Assembly (NCBI GenBank): GCA_037447655.1
Contig: JBBHKE010001644.1
Location: 128,489 to 192,488, forward strand
Origin: Zygnema cylindricum
Taxonomy: Eukaryota > Streptophyta > Zygnematophyceae > Zygnematales > Zygnemataceae
Length of the DNA: 64,000 nucleotides
Direction: 5' to 3'
The notes below the pieces were generated by a model. That model saw only the letters and a program-made list of their open reading frames with translations. It was not told where the DNA came from and did not search any database. This document shows, one piece after another, positions 53,453-64,000 of the stretch. A program made the position numbers and the translations under genes. The first letter of the stretch is position 1. Each line of letters begins with the position of its first letter.

Positions 53453-54109
53453 GGCGCATGAAGCAATTGCTTCGCAGATGAAGACCAAAATGTAATCGGA
53501 CGGTCGAAGTCTTCTCCCGGATACTTGGAGAATCGCAATCTTATTTTCTGTAATGTTGCTTTCAAGAAACTCACCAAAATATAGTACGGCATGGTACGAG
53601 AAATTACAAAATTATGTATTAAACCTCACTTTTCGTCTGATGTAACCATACCCTAATCCGACGGATCAGCGAAAAAATAACATTGTTTTTCCCGCCCGTC
53701 CGTACATAAGAGATCCTCCAAGCGACAAGATCATACCTGTTCTGTTTGTCGTATTTGTTCCCGTCTCCCGTGACGCTGTTAATGCAGGTAGGCCAGCGGG
53801 GCCCCTACGTGTCGGTCGCCTTCGGTACCGCCTACGCTCTCGATATTTTACCAGGACACGTGTCAGCCTCTGACAAAACCGTTCAACCACCTCGGCAGTG
53901 TCGTACGATTCGTTCGTCGCGCAAAAGATTCTCTCACGTGCCTGGAACACCAGGAACAGGAAACGAAAAAAAAGAGGAGAATTTGGAAAAATAGAACGAA
54001 AACGAAAATAAATAAAACATGAAGGAAAGGATATCCCCGCCCAGGCCACTTTACCTAATATCTATCCGAACATTTATGCGCTAGACACGCGTCACTTTCA
54101 GTTCGCTCC
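53453..54109. other. Upstream of phototropin exons, no gene seen
   Basis: A minus-strand frame of 127 codons (53666-54049) is present but unrecognised. N-terminal phototropin exons could lie here or further upstream; that part of the family is poorly conserved and could not be identified. Confidence 0.3.
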
Positions 54110-54585
54110 TCGCCCTCTCTCTCTTTCCGACCTTCTCCCTCCCTCCCTCCCTTCCTCCTTTCCTTTCCCTCTCTTCCTCCCTCCTTCCCTTTCCCTCCTT
54201 ACCTTTCCCTCCCTCCCTCTTTCCCTCTCTCACCCTTTCTCCCTTTCGCTATTTCTCTCCCTCTCCTCCTCTCTCTCTCTCTCTCCCTCTCTCTCTCCCT
54301 CTTTCTCTCTTCCTCCCTCCTCCTTTCCTTCTCCCTCTTTCTTTCTCCCTCTCTCCCTCCCTCCCTCCCCTCCCCTCCCCCCCCCCCTCTCCCCCTCCCC
54401 CCCCCCCCCCCTCCCACCATGGCCTCCCCTCCCCCCCTCCCGCTACTCCATGTCCCTCTCCCCCCCTCCCCCCTCCCCCCCTCCCACCCCTCCCCCCTCC
54501 CCCCCTCCCACCCCCTCCCTCCCCTCCCTCCCCTCCCTCCCCTCCCTCCCCTCCCTCCTCCCCTCCTCCTCCCCCGCCCTGCAAG
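54110..54585. repeat. C/T-rich low-complexity tract before LOV1 exon
   Basis: CCCTCC and CTCTCT words run almost without purines up to a GCAAG acceptor. Long minus-strand frames of Gly/Glu/Arg through it are artefacts. It is complementary in kind to the G/A-rich intron after the exon. Confidence 0.85.
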
Positions 54586-56784
54586 ACGTCCTGACCACCT
54601 TCCAGCAGACCTTCGTGATGTGCGACGCCACCCGTCCCGACCTCCCCCGTCATGTTCGCCTCCCAGGGCTTCTACCGCATGACCGGGTACGGCCCCGGTG
54701 ACGTGATCGGCCGCAACTGCCGCTTCCTGCAGGGCCCCGGCACCGACCTGGGCGAGGTGGGCCGCATGAGGCAGGCGCTGGCGGGCGGCGAGGCGTGGTG
54801 CGGGCGGCTGCTCAACTACAGGCGGGACGGGACGCCCTTCTGGAACCTGCTCACAGTGGCGCCGGTCAGGGACGACGACGGGAGGCTGGTCAAGTTCATA
54901 GGGTAAGAGAGGGGGGGGGGAGGAGGGGGGGGAGGGGGAGGAGGGGGAGGAGGGGGGAGGGTTTTTTTGTGGGGGGGGGGGGGGGAGGGGGTTTTTTTTT
55001 GGGGAAGGGTTTTTTTGGGAGGGGAGGGGGAGGGGAGGGGAGGGGGTTGAACTGGATGGAAAGCCGTTTTGCAGTATGTTGAGGGTGTGGGCGGGGAAGG
55101 AGGATAAGGGGAGGGGGGTGAAGTTTATAGGGTAAGGGGGAGGAAGGGAGGGAGAGGGAGAGGGTTTTTTAAAGGGTTTTTTTGGGGGGGAGGGGAAGGG
55201 AAGGGGGGGGAGAGGAAGAGGGGGTGTTTTTTGGGGGGGAGGCAAAGAGGGAGGGAGGTGGAGGGAGGGTTGGAGGGAAGGAAGGATATTGGTAGGGGGA
55301 GAGTTGGAAGGGGGTGGGGGAGGAGGGAGTAGGAGGTGATCTGAGGGGATGGGAGGTGTCACGTGGCAGCATGCAGGTGGAGGTGACAAAGTTCACAGAG
55401 GGGAGGCAGGAGGAGAGCCGACGGCCCAACCAGCTGCCAGTCTCACTCATTCGATATGACGGTGAGAGGAAGGGAGAGGGAGAGGAAGTGAGGAGAGGGA
55501 GAGGAGGGGAGGAAGGAGGGGCAGGGGGCAGGGGAGGAGTGGGGAGGGGAGCAGAGAGAGAACTCTAGAGGAGTTATAGGAGGGAGAGAGCTCTAGAGGG
55601 AGGGAGGGAGAGAGGGAGGGAGAAAGGCAGAGCTCGCGAGAGGGGGAGGGAGCTCGGGAGAGAGAGAGGGAGCTCGGGAGAGAGAGAGGGAGCTCGGGAG
55701 CGAGAAAGGGAAAGGAAGAGGGAGAGGGAGAGACAGACAGAGAGGGAGACCTTGTCCTGAGTGGGTCCAGTGTGTGTGTATATGGGGGGGGGGGAGGGGG
55801 GGAGGGATACAGCGCGTCAGAAGGAGGAGGCCGAGTTAGGGGTGGCGGAGCTGGTCCAGGCAGTGAAGGGACCCCCCTCAGAGGGAGGGCTGGAGGCCCT
55901 ATTGGCCCTCCCCAAGGTGGAGGAGGGAGAGAAGGAGAGGGAGAGAGAGGAGACCTCCCTGAGCAAGAAGAATCGGAGGACTTCTGGCTTTATGGCACTA
56001 CTGGGGTACTGTTTCTGAGGGGGAGGGAGGGGAGGGAGGGGAGGGAGGGATGGAGGGAGGGAGGCTGTGATATGGTATATTTTGTGGTGGATTTCGGGTT
56101 TTTGGTTTTTCCAGTTTCGGTTTTTTTTTGTTTTTGGTCTTGTTTCTGGTTTTGAGTTGTGTTAATTCTATGTTGGAAAAATGATTGATGCAAGAAGTGA
56201 ATGTGGGGAAACTCTCTCTCTCTCTCTCTCACTCTCTCTCTCTCTCTCTCTCTCCCCCCCCCCCTCCCCCTCTCTCTCTCCCCTCTTATTCCCTAATTCT
56301 GTCGACAATCAAGTGTCTGATTTCAACTTCAAACGGGTGTGGATAACAACAAGCGCGAGTTTTTTTCTTGTAGTCGGTCCCTTCAATTCTTTCTTCAATC
56401 CCTTCCGCAATTCGTTTCTTAAACCAGTTCTGTAATTTGTTCCGTAATCCGTTACGTTATTTTTCCCCAAGTGTTAGGATTTCTTCTCACAGAAGTGTCA
56501 AAGGGTTTGGGGGGGGGGGGTGGAGGGAGAGAGCAGTAAGGGGAAGGAGGCCCCTCGAGGCCCTGCGGCTCCGGAGGTGCTGATGCGTGACGTGACGGAG
56601 GAAGAGGAGGAGGCCGGGGGGGTGGGGGGAGAGGGAGAGAGGAAGCTCCGGCGCGGTATGGACCTGGCCACCACTTTGGAGCGAATCCAGAAGAACTTTG
56701 TCATCACCGACCCCCGACTCCCCGATAACCCCATTGTCAGATGCACTGCCTCTCCCTCTCTCGCTCTCTCCCTGTCCCCATCTC

Positions 56785-56828
<44 letters not shown>

Positions 56829-56981
56829 CTGCTCCCACTTCCTCTTTCTTGTCCGCTCCCTCTCTCTCCCTCTCCCTCTCTTTCTCTCTCTCTCACTCTT
56901 TTTATCTGTTTCTCTGCTCTCTATCCCTTGCCCTATTTCTCTCCCTCTCTCTCTCCCCCTCTTCTCTCCTTTGTTTTCTTG

Positions 56982-57024
<43 letters not shown>

Positions 57025-59012
57025 CCTATGAGTGCCATTTTGGCTTGGAAATGGTCAATGAGTCGACTAGTATAACAGTTTCTCTCCCCTCTTCTTCTCA
57101 CTCCCATTCTTTCTCCTTCTCTCCAATCAATGGTTCTTAAGGAATGTCCCTCATTCTTAAGGAATGGGATTATTTTTATTAATGTATTAGATATTCAATA
57201 CTTTATAAACAAGACTTGCATTCCTTATCGCTTTTGAAAGTTGTTTTAAAGATAGGAAAGATTGTGAGAAGATTTATCTTTCCCAGTTTCACTCTCTTTT
57301 TGACTGTCTCCCTTTCCCTCCCTCTCCCCCCCTCTCCCCCCCTCTCCCTCTTTTTTTTTGGTTTCATTCCGTTTGGTTTCTGTTAACAGATTTTTGCCTC
57401 GGATGACTTTTTGGAACTGACGGAATATTCTCGTGAGGAAGTTCTCGGACGGAATTGCCGGTAAATAAATATCATTAAATTCTCCAATTCTCTAGGGAAT
57501 GCGACTCTCTCTCTCTCTCTCTCCCTCTCTCTCTCTCTCCCTCTCCCTCTCTCCCTCTCCCTCTCTCTTTTTGCGACTCTTCAAAGACCGTGGTCGATAA
57601 CTCATTTTTTCTTTTGTTTGGAAATTTTTTTTTTCACTGGAGAGTGGACTGCCTTTTATTTTCAAAACCTGAATTAGTGTGGTGGATTAGTGTAGATGAA
57701 CTGGATCCGTCAAACAAAATGTTTTATAAATTTTGTCAAATATGAAAATAATTCGACGGCAACACTTCATAAAACAAACAGAATTGCATCTTTACACATG
57801 AATTAGGGTGGATCACATACAAAGACGATCCAAAATCGTTTTGGTGCAGGAATAAGAGTGGATTCACTATCTCAGTATTAGTTTCGGTTCTCGAACGAGG
57901 AAGTTGATTGGACAGGAAATGAGGGCAGGTGGGAATTTTTTTCTTGTTTAATATGTCGTAAAAAATGGTGTTTTGGTTTGAAATTTTTGCAGATTCTTGC
58001 AAGGGAAGGACACCGATCCGGAAACTGTGACGAAGATTCGGAACGCGATCAGCAACCAGGAGGACGTGACGGTGCAGCTCCTCAACTACACTAAATCTGG
58101 TATGGAGGGGAAAACCCCTTTTTTCAAATGCAAATCCGAAGTCAAATCCAAATTGGAAGACAAATACTTATCCAAATACAATATATAAGTGCATACAAAT
58201 TCAAATTAAAATACAAATATGAGTACGAAGAAGTATGTAAATACGAATACAAATACGAATGCGAATCCAAATTTGAATGCAAATACAAATACGAATTCAA
58301 ATACAAATGTGAATACGAATATAAATACGATTATGGATACGGATACGGATACTAATGGAACCCAAATTCAATAATTCAAATTTTAATCTGACACTTTTTG
58401 AATTCAAATTCAAGTGCAACTGCAAGATAATGTTCAAGCTCAAGCTCATTTAAAACTAATACCAGTTCAGTTTATATCCGGATCAATCACAAGCTCATTC
58501 AGAAACTCAAGTTTAAAAGAAAAATTATGAAACCAAAATCAATCTCAAATTAAAACTCATATTCATATTCAAGATAAATTTTTAGTTTGTATTCAATTTT
58601 AGATAATAAATAAAATTGGAATTCAAGAAATGTCATTATTGCTCCGTCGGTGTCTTTCTGTCTTTTTCTGGAAAAGTCATTTCATGGAATGTGGAAGCGA
58701 AGGACAAAATGGAAGAAATTGAATGACTTTTTTAGACAAAGACAAAGGGCAAGGAGGAAGAAAGAGGAAGGAATTGACGATTATTTTGCCGTGTGTATAC
58801 ATCTAAGCCTTGAGTTGGGTCTTTTTAGAAGGTTGTGTGAGAGAAAGGGAGAGACAGCGTGAGGGGAGGAGGGGGAGATGGGAGGGAGAGAGAAAGGGGG
58901 GGAGGGAGAGGGAGAGGGAGAAATAAAGTGACTGGTGGGCTGAGATTGGAGGATGCAGGAAAACCTTTTTGGAATTTGTTCCATCTGCAGGCTGTGAGAG
59001 ATAGCAAGGTAA

Positions 59013-59075
<63 letters not shown>

Positions 59076-62000
59076 GTTTCTCTCTCTCTCTGTCTCTCTC
59101 TCTCACTCTCTTTGTCTCTCTCCCTCTCTCTCCCTCTCCCTCTCTCTCCCCCTCCCCAGGGCCAGCTCCAGTACTTCATAGGAGTCCAGCTGGACGCCAG
59201 CACCTACATAGAGCCCTCAGTAACGACTGCAAAGCTGCCGGCGAGCACCGCCAAGGAGGGCACGGTGGAGGTGAGGGATAGAGAGAGAGAGAGAGGGGGA
59301 AGGAGGAAGGGAAAGGCAGAGACGGAGAGAGGGAGAGATGGCGAGGGAGATATTGAGAGAGAGAGAGAGGGAGAGGAGAGAGGGAGAGACGGAGAGAGGG
59401 TGGAAGGGAAAGTCAGATGGAGAGAGGGAAAAATAGAGAGAGATATGGGGAGAGAGGGAGAGAGGAAGAGGTAGAGAGAGGGGAAGGGGGAGCGGAGAGA
59501 GGGTGAGAGGGAGGCTTGGAGGGAGAGGGAGGGTGGAGGGAAAGGTGGAGTAAGGGATGGGGGTAGTTACAGGTACTGGGACGACGGAGGGAGGAATGGA
59601 GGGAGAGAAGCAAGAAGGAGAGGATTTCAGAGCTGGAGAGGAATGAAGAAGGGAAGCGAAGAGGTTGGGTAGGAAGGTGGAGATGGAGAGAGGGAAGGCT
59701 GACCAGTGAGGGTGTGGGAGAGTGCAGGTGATCAACACTGCCAAGAATATCGACTTCGGTCTCAAAGAGCTTCCAGATGCTGCCACAGTAAGACAAGTTT
59801 TTTTTGTCATTTAGTGTTATGTTTTGTAAATTCCAATCAGAAGTATTCAATTCCATAGTTTGAAGGCATTAAGTTCGGTATGTTTCTATAAGTTATTTAA
59901 TTCTGTTAATGTCGGCATAAAAGTAGCATTCGATACTGTAAAATTTCGATCTCAACAGTAGTATGGATTTCTGTAATATTTTAATCAAAAAGCTTTAGCT
60001 TTGGGACTGCTGTGTCATGAAATTTTGAATATTGACTTGGGTTTACTGACGGGTGAAAAGAAGCTCGGGAGGATTTGTCAACTTCTCAGTTTTGAGAGTT
60101 AATAGGGCGATGGAAAATGTGTGAGAGAGAGGTTTTGGTTTTAATTGTAAGTCGAGTGAGGTGAGGGTTAAAGGTATGGAGGAGAGGGAATGGTGTGAAG
60201 GAGAGGAAGACGAGAGGGAACGGATGAGAGAGGGATTGGTGTGGGATGAGAGGGAAGTTGCTGAGCTGCAATCCTGGCCATTGGATCTGCAGACAAAGGA
60301 GGATCTCTGGGCAATCCATGCGGAATCGGCCTCTCCTCGTCCTCACAAACTCAATGATCCCAACTGGGAAGCAATATTGAAGAGCGTACCTAACGGGTCT
60401 CTAGGAGGAAACAGACGTCTAGGTTACCGGTCCTAACGNNNNNNNNNNNNNNNNNNNNNNNNNNNNNNNNNNNNNNNNNNNNNNNNNNNNNNNNNNNNNN
60501 NNNNNNNNNNNNNNNNNNNNNNNNNNNNNNNNNNNNNNNNNNNNNNNNNNNNNNNNNNNNNNNNNNNNNNNNNNNNNNNNNNNNNNNNNNNNNNNNNNNN
60601 NNNNNNNNNNNNNNNNNNNNNNNNNNNNNNNNNNNNNNNNNNNNNNNNNNNNNNNNNNNNNNNNNNNNNNNNNNNNNNNNNNNNNNNNNNNNNNNNNNNN
60701 NNNNNNNNNNNNNNNNNNNNNNNNNNNNNNNNNNNCTCTCTCTCTCTCTCTCTCTTTCCATCTCTCCCTCTCTTTCTTTCTCTTTCGTTTCATGTTGTCT
60801 GCTTTTCTTCTCTATCTTTTCCTTTTCTTTCCCTCACCCGGCCCGTGTCTTGTCTCCCTCTTCTCTCATTGTCCTCATGTCTCTTTCCTTCTTAAATCTT
60901 GTTGTTCTGCTGTCTCACTCCTATGTTTTGTTCTCCTTCCGACACACTCTCTTCTCCCTCCTTCCCTCCCTCCGCCTCTCTCTCCCTCCCCAGATTCGCG
61001 CCAAGTCCGGCCCTCTCGGTCTGAAACAGTTCCGGCCAATCAAACCTCTTGGATGCGGTGACACAGGAAGTGTCCATTTGGTTGAGCTTCGAGGGACCGG
61101 TCTCCTATTCGCTATGAAAGCTATGGACAAAGATGTAATGATTGCTAGAAATAAAGTACACCGAGCTTGTACGGAACGGCAAATCCTCGGAGACATGGAT
61201 CATCCGTTTTTGCCAACGCTTTACGCGTCGTTTCAAACGGCGACACATGTGTGTTTGATTACGGATTTCTGTGCGGGAGGAGAGTTGTATATGGTTTTGG
61301 AGAGGCAGAAAGGGAAGAGGTTCAGTGAGGAGGTTGCGAGGTTCTATGCGGCAGAGATTCTGTTGGCGTTGGAGTATTTGCATTGTAGAGGAGTTGTGTA
61401 CCGAGATTTGAAACCGGAGAATATATTGATCGCGAGTAACGGACATTTACTGTTGACGGATTTCGATTTGTCGTTTGTGAGCACAAGTACACCGAAGGTA
61501 CGCATTTTTTGGTTTTTGGGTTTCGCTTCTTTTCCTTTTTTTTTTTTCTTTTTCGGTCGATTGTGGGATATCTATTTTTTTTTCCTTCGGTTTTTCGTTT
61601 TTCTGCGCAAAAAGTTTTTTGTTAAATGGTAGGTTGAGCTGTAGTCGGGATGTAAAAGTTCCTTCGAGCTAGATTTTGATTTTAGGAATTGGAAAAGATA
61701 AATTTTCCTTCTTTTGTCATAATATTTTGTAAGTTTTATGTAAAAGAAACAGAGGTTTTTGAAAGCGATCTGTATTGGTGGCAGAAAGGATGGTTTTCTT
61801 CAGTTCAAACACTGAGCCCTATGAGGGCGAGCGAGTGAGAGGGAGAGAGTGGGAGAGAGAGAGAAAGAGGACGAGGGAGAGAGAGAAAACGTTGGAAAGG
61901 TAGAGGGAGAGGAGGAGGAGAGAGAGGGAGATTGAGATATAACTCTATTAGCCGATGGGAGGGATGCAGCTGGTCCAGCCCACTCCGGCCCCTCCCTCCA

Positions 62001-62177
62001 CCCCCCGGAGGCGGCGGAGGGGGAAGGTGGAGGAGGCGCTTCCTCCTCTCTTTGTGGCGGAGCCCTCAGGCTCGAGCAACAGCTTTGTGGGCACTGAGGA
62101 GTACATCGCGCCCGAGATCATCAGCGGGACGGGACACAGCAGCCCCGTGGACTGGTGGGCATTTGGTCAGTATCTCT

Positions 62178-62222
<45 letters not shown>

Positions 62223-62738
62223 TCTCTCTCTCCCTCTCTCTCTCCCTCTCTCCCTCTCTCCCTCTCTCGTCCTCTCTTCTTACATAGCCAATGGGTCGAA
62301 ATCCAGCAAATTCATAAGCTTTTTTACGTTCTCTTTTCTTTTGACTTGGCTTTGTTTCGTCAATTTCCTAATCTGAATATGAATAAAATTAGCTTCCTTT
62401 CTGGACGTCTTTCCCTCATGTCCTTCCTCTTCTTCTTCCTCAACACTATTGTCCCTCTCCAACACTCGAATTGTTTTCCTTCAGGAATTTTTATTTATGA
62501 AATGCTCTATGGCCGGACTCCTTTCCGAGGTCGAAATCGACAACGTACTTTCACCAATGTTCTTATGAAAGAATTAGCTTTTCCGAACAATCCTCCTGTC
62601 AGCTTGGAGGCAAAACTTCTCATTAAAGCTCTCCTTCAGAGAGATCCCCAACAGAGGTTGGGAGCTTCTCAAGGAGCCACTGCCATTAAATCTCACCCAT
62701 GGTTTGCGGAGATTACCTGGCCTCTCATTCGAGATATG
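54586..62738 (+). CDS. PHOT: Phototropin (LOV1-LOV2-AGC kinase), both ends incomplete
   Basis: This is a blue-light receptor kinase: FMN-binding LOV domains control a Ser/Thr kinase at the plasma membrane. Exons: 54586-54902, 55370-55461, 55813-56005, about 56504-56735, 57390-57460, 57993-58099, 58959-59008, 59160-59270, 59728-59787, 60293-60385, 60994-61497, 61970-62165, 62485-62738. LOV1 has GRNCRFLQG (photoactive Cys), [15 protein letters not shown] and VKFIGMQVEV. LOV2 has [29 protein letters not shown] split between exons, and [15 protein letters not shown]. The kinase has the GCGDTGSV loop, [24 protein letters not shown] (the plant DFD form), an insert, then [23 protein letters not shown] and [11 protein letters not shown]. 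An extra C at 54644-54648 breaks the LOV1 frame. The 5' end of the LOV2 exon is uncertain (56493 or 56504, beside a G run). The N-terminus and last exon were not found. Confidence 0.93.
54903..55369. repeat. G-rich intron after LOV1 exon
   Basis: GGGGGAGG-type sequence fills the intron, with further GA-rich sequence at 55462-55740. Many G runs suggest G-quadruplex potential in DNA and pre-mRNA. Homopolymers here make assembly errors likely. Confidence 0.85.
56742..57026. repeat. CT microsatellite in phototropin intron
   Basis: CTCTCTCC words follow the GTCAGA donor of the LOV2 5' exon. Similar CT tracts occur at 56211-56285, 57302-57357 and 57505-57570. Confidence 0.85.
58095..58370. repeat. 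AAATACGAATACAAAT hexamer-like repeat
   Basis: A degenerate AAATACGAATAC repeat in the phototropin intron creates Tyr/Lys-rich open frames that are not coding. Confidence 0.75.
59010..59158. repeat. CT microsatellite forming an acceptor tract
   Basis: Almost pure CT repeats run up to CCCCAG at 59159. They also serve as the polypyrimidine tract for the following exon. A GA-rich tract follows that exon at 59276-59700. Confidence 0.9.
59276..59700. repeat. GA-rich tract after LOV2 C-terminal exon
   Basis: GAGAGAGGGAGA words fill the intron after the donor at 59271. They are complementary to the CT tract before the same exon. Confidence 0.9.
60439..60735. other. Assembly gap (297 N)
   Basis: Undetermined bases lie in the intron between phototropin exons 60293-60385 and 60994-61497. 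The sequence after the gap is a CT microsatellite. The joined exons read as adjacent, so probably no exon is lost. Confidence 0.99.
61825..61936. repeat. GA-rich tract upstream of kinase exon
   Basis: GAGAGAGAGGGAGA sequence precedes the exon at 61970-62165. A CT microsatellite (62170-62275) starts right after its donor, giving another complementary pair around one exon. Confidence 0.85.
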
Positions 62739-63320
62739 GTGAGTGTTGTTCATTTCTTTTTCTTCTTTTTCTTTTTTTCTACGTTTCGAAGGACTTTTAG
62801 ATGTTATATTTGTTTTTTTTTGAAGTTTTTGTGAGTCATTCCGGTTTAAGCTTCGAAAGATGTGCTCTATTGTGCTGAGCCTGTTATGGTTCCCAAAAAT
62901 GACACAAAACGAGAGGACTAAGGGGCTTTACTGAAGAATATGTGAAAAAAAATCAAGAAAAAAAAACAGCTGGGTGGGGAAAACGAACAATGGTAGGAAA
63001 TAAGGGTACTTATTTGCTACACTTTTGCTGCAATCGTGGCGGGAATTGGAAACTGGATGAAAACTAAAGCTAAAACTGCTTGATGCTCAATTTCCTAAGT
63101 TTTCAGTTCCAAAGGCTCAAAACTTGTTTACAAAAGATACAGCTCAGGCTCTACTTTTTGACATTTCGTGTGATTTTTTCTTTCCGTTATCTTTCCACCA
63201 ACATCCCTCCATATCTGAAAAACACGGATATGATTCACCCATATATGGTTAGTAAAATTTGGTGGACAAGGTTTATCTTGGACTTTAGTCGTAGTAAATA
63301 TGGCTGAGAGGAAGGCACAG
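62739..63320. other. Phototropin intron or 3' region, no exon recognised
   Basis: After the GTGAGT donor at 62739 I see no sequence like the conserved C-terminal phototropin tail. The final exon is probably beyond 64000 or too diverged to recognise. Confidence 0.4.
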
Positions 63321-63531
63321 TACACTGAATCATTACAAGAGGAAAGAAACACTAGTTTATATTAGTTATATTCATTCTAATTCAGTTCTGAATGGTGTAA
63401 CTTATTCTGAACCGTTTAAAGAATTAAGGTTAAGAAAAAACAATTGGTGTTGTTAATACATTTTAGGTTCAAGGGCTAGAATTTTGGACACCGAAATACT
63501 GTTACCAACTCTAAAAACGATACACGGTGTA
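63321..63531. mobile_element. 211-bp miniature TIR element
   Basis: The left end TACACTGAATCATTACAAG and right end AAAACGATACACGGTGTA match the TACAC/GTGTA family. The core resembles 41439-41639 (GAATGGTGTAACTTATT; AGAATTTTGGACACCGAAATA). Confidence 0.7.
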
Positions 63532-64000
63532 TTCGTTTGTCTCATTTAGAGGCAAAGCGGTTCACAAAACTTAGCAGCGAAATTTCATGACTCATTTGTC
63601 TTTCGTGGCAGAGGCTAGAAAAGATCCGACGCTGAAAACGTACTTTTGCTTTCATATGTTATGTTGTTAACTGTGGAATGCTTGTGTAAATTTCGTTAAT
63701 ATGTTTTGATAATATGACATCTTTGGTGATATTATTGAACATCAGGTCCCTATTCTGGTGCTCTTTCCAGATATCTCAGAGGCTTTGCAGTTAACAGCAA
63801 CTGTGTATCTGCTCATGGTATATCAGTAAATGAGTTGTGGGCTACTTATAGGTTAGTTATATGAGCGATATTACTGGTGTTACTGGCCGGTAATGGAAAT
63901 ACTAGAACAGGAAAATGTAAGATTTGTAGAAAGTCGTCCAATTTCCTATACGATTACTTCGGCTCTTGGCCAGTATCACCCGTAATCACCAGTAATCACG
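63532..64000. other. Unassigned end of window
   Basis: AT-rich sequence without a recognised exon. A short repetitive motif, TATTACTGGTGTTACTGG and CCAGTATCACCCGTAATCACCAG, forms a loose inverted pair near 63870-64000. Confidence 0.35.

Noticed and set aside
53666-54049. 127-codon minus-strand frame upstream of phototropin
   Set aside because: It shows no recognisable domain and starts in hydrophobic low-complexity sequence; not enough to call a gene.
54199-55389. 396-codon minus-strand frame and similar long frames through C/T or G/A tracts
   Set aside because: The translation is Pro/Ser or Gly/Glu/Arg low complexity and lies antisense to the LOV1 exon; composition keeps it open.
56487-57107. 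Two overlapping 206-codon frames on opposite strands
   Set aside because: Beyond the LOV2 exon end at 56735 both run only through CT/GA microsatellite sequence.
63080-63307. Candidate last phototropin exon after a TTTTCAG acceptor
   Set aside because: The encoded sequence (FQRLKTCLQKIQLRLYF) does not resemble the conserved C-terminal phototropin tail.

Overview
This is nuclear DNA from a plant-lineage eukaryote. A streptophyte (charophyte-type) green alga fits best. The supporting genes are a plant-type phototropin with two LOV domains and an AGC-VIII kinase, a plastid-targeted plant/cyanobacterial-type phytoene desaturase, a UDP-xylose-transporter-like nucleotide sugar transporter, and a transit-peptide-bearing thylakoid protein. 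Introns are long with GT-AG ends, there is a CCCTAA-type telomere-like tract, and intergenic DNA is rich in repeats. The species is inference; nothing in the sequence names it.

Layout: 1-615 repeat remnant; 950-2162 (+) two-exon thylakoid membrane protein; 3057-3524 a small insertion between 19-bp direct repeats; 3931-9650 (-) complete eight-exon phytoene desaturase; 10541-11621 a large foldback palindrome; 12531-19930 (-) complete nine-exon nucleotide-sugar transporter; 20768-24914 two inverted copies of a TIR element around a dead reverse transcriptase; 24991-25640 further small elements; 26798-39357 (-) ten recognisable exons of the ribosome-biogenesis GTPase EFL1, with one expected exon not found; 39899-39982 (-) tRNA-Leu(CAA); 40-51 kb a transposon graveyard (MITEs, tandem repeats, an internally deleted DDE transposase, a frameshifted Myb/trihelix-like gene); 51.3-54.1 kb no recognisable gene; 54586-62738 (+) thirteen phototropin exons whose N-terminus was not found and whose C-terminus lies outside or is not visible; an assembly gap at 60439-60735.

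The genes are independent nuclear loci and form no operon. PDS supplies carotenoids to the plastid, the small protein is predicted to sit in the thylakoid, phototropin senses blue light, the transporter feeds Golgi polysaccharide synthesis, and EFL1 matures 60S subunits. Exons were placed by reading conserved protein blocks across GT/AG junctions and checking phase. Where the frame does not close (phototropin LOV1, the LOV2 5' exon, EFL1 near its C-terminus) this is stated.

The most notable structures are: a TACAC...GTGTA terminal-inverted-repeat family at about twenty ends across the window; repeated short inverted CGACGA/TCGTCG motifs on both sides of a gutted transposase; a 1.08-kb foldback; and phototropin exons bracketed by complementary polypyrimidine and polypurine tracts.
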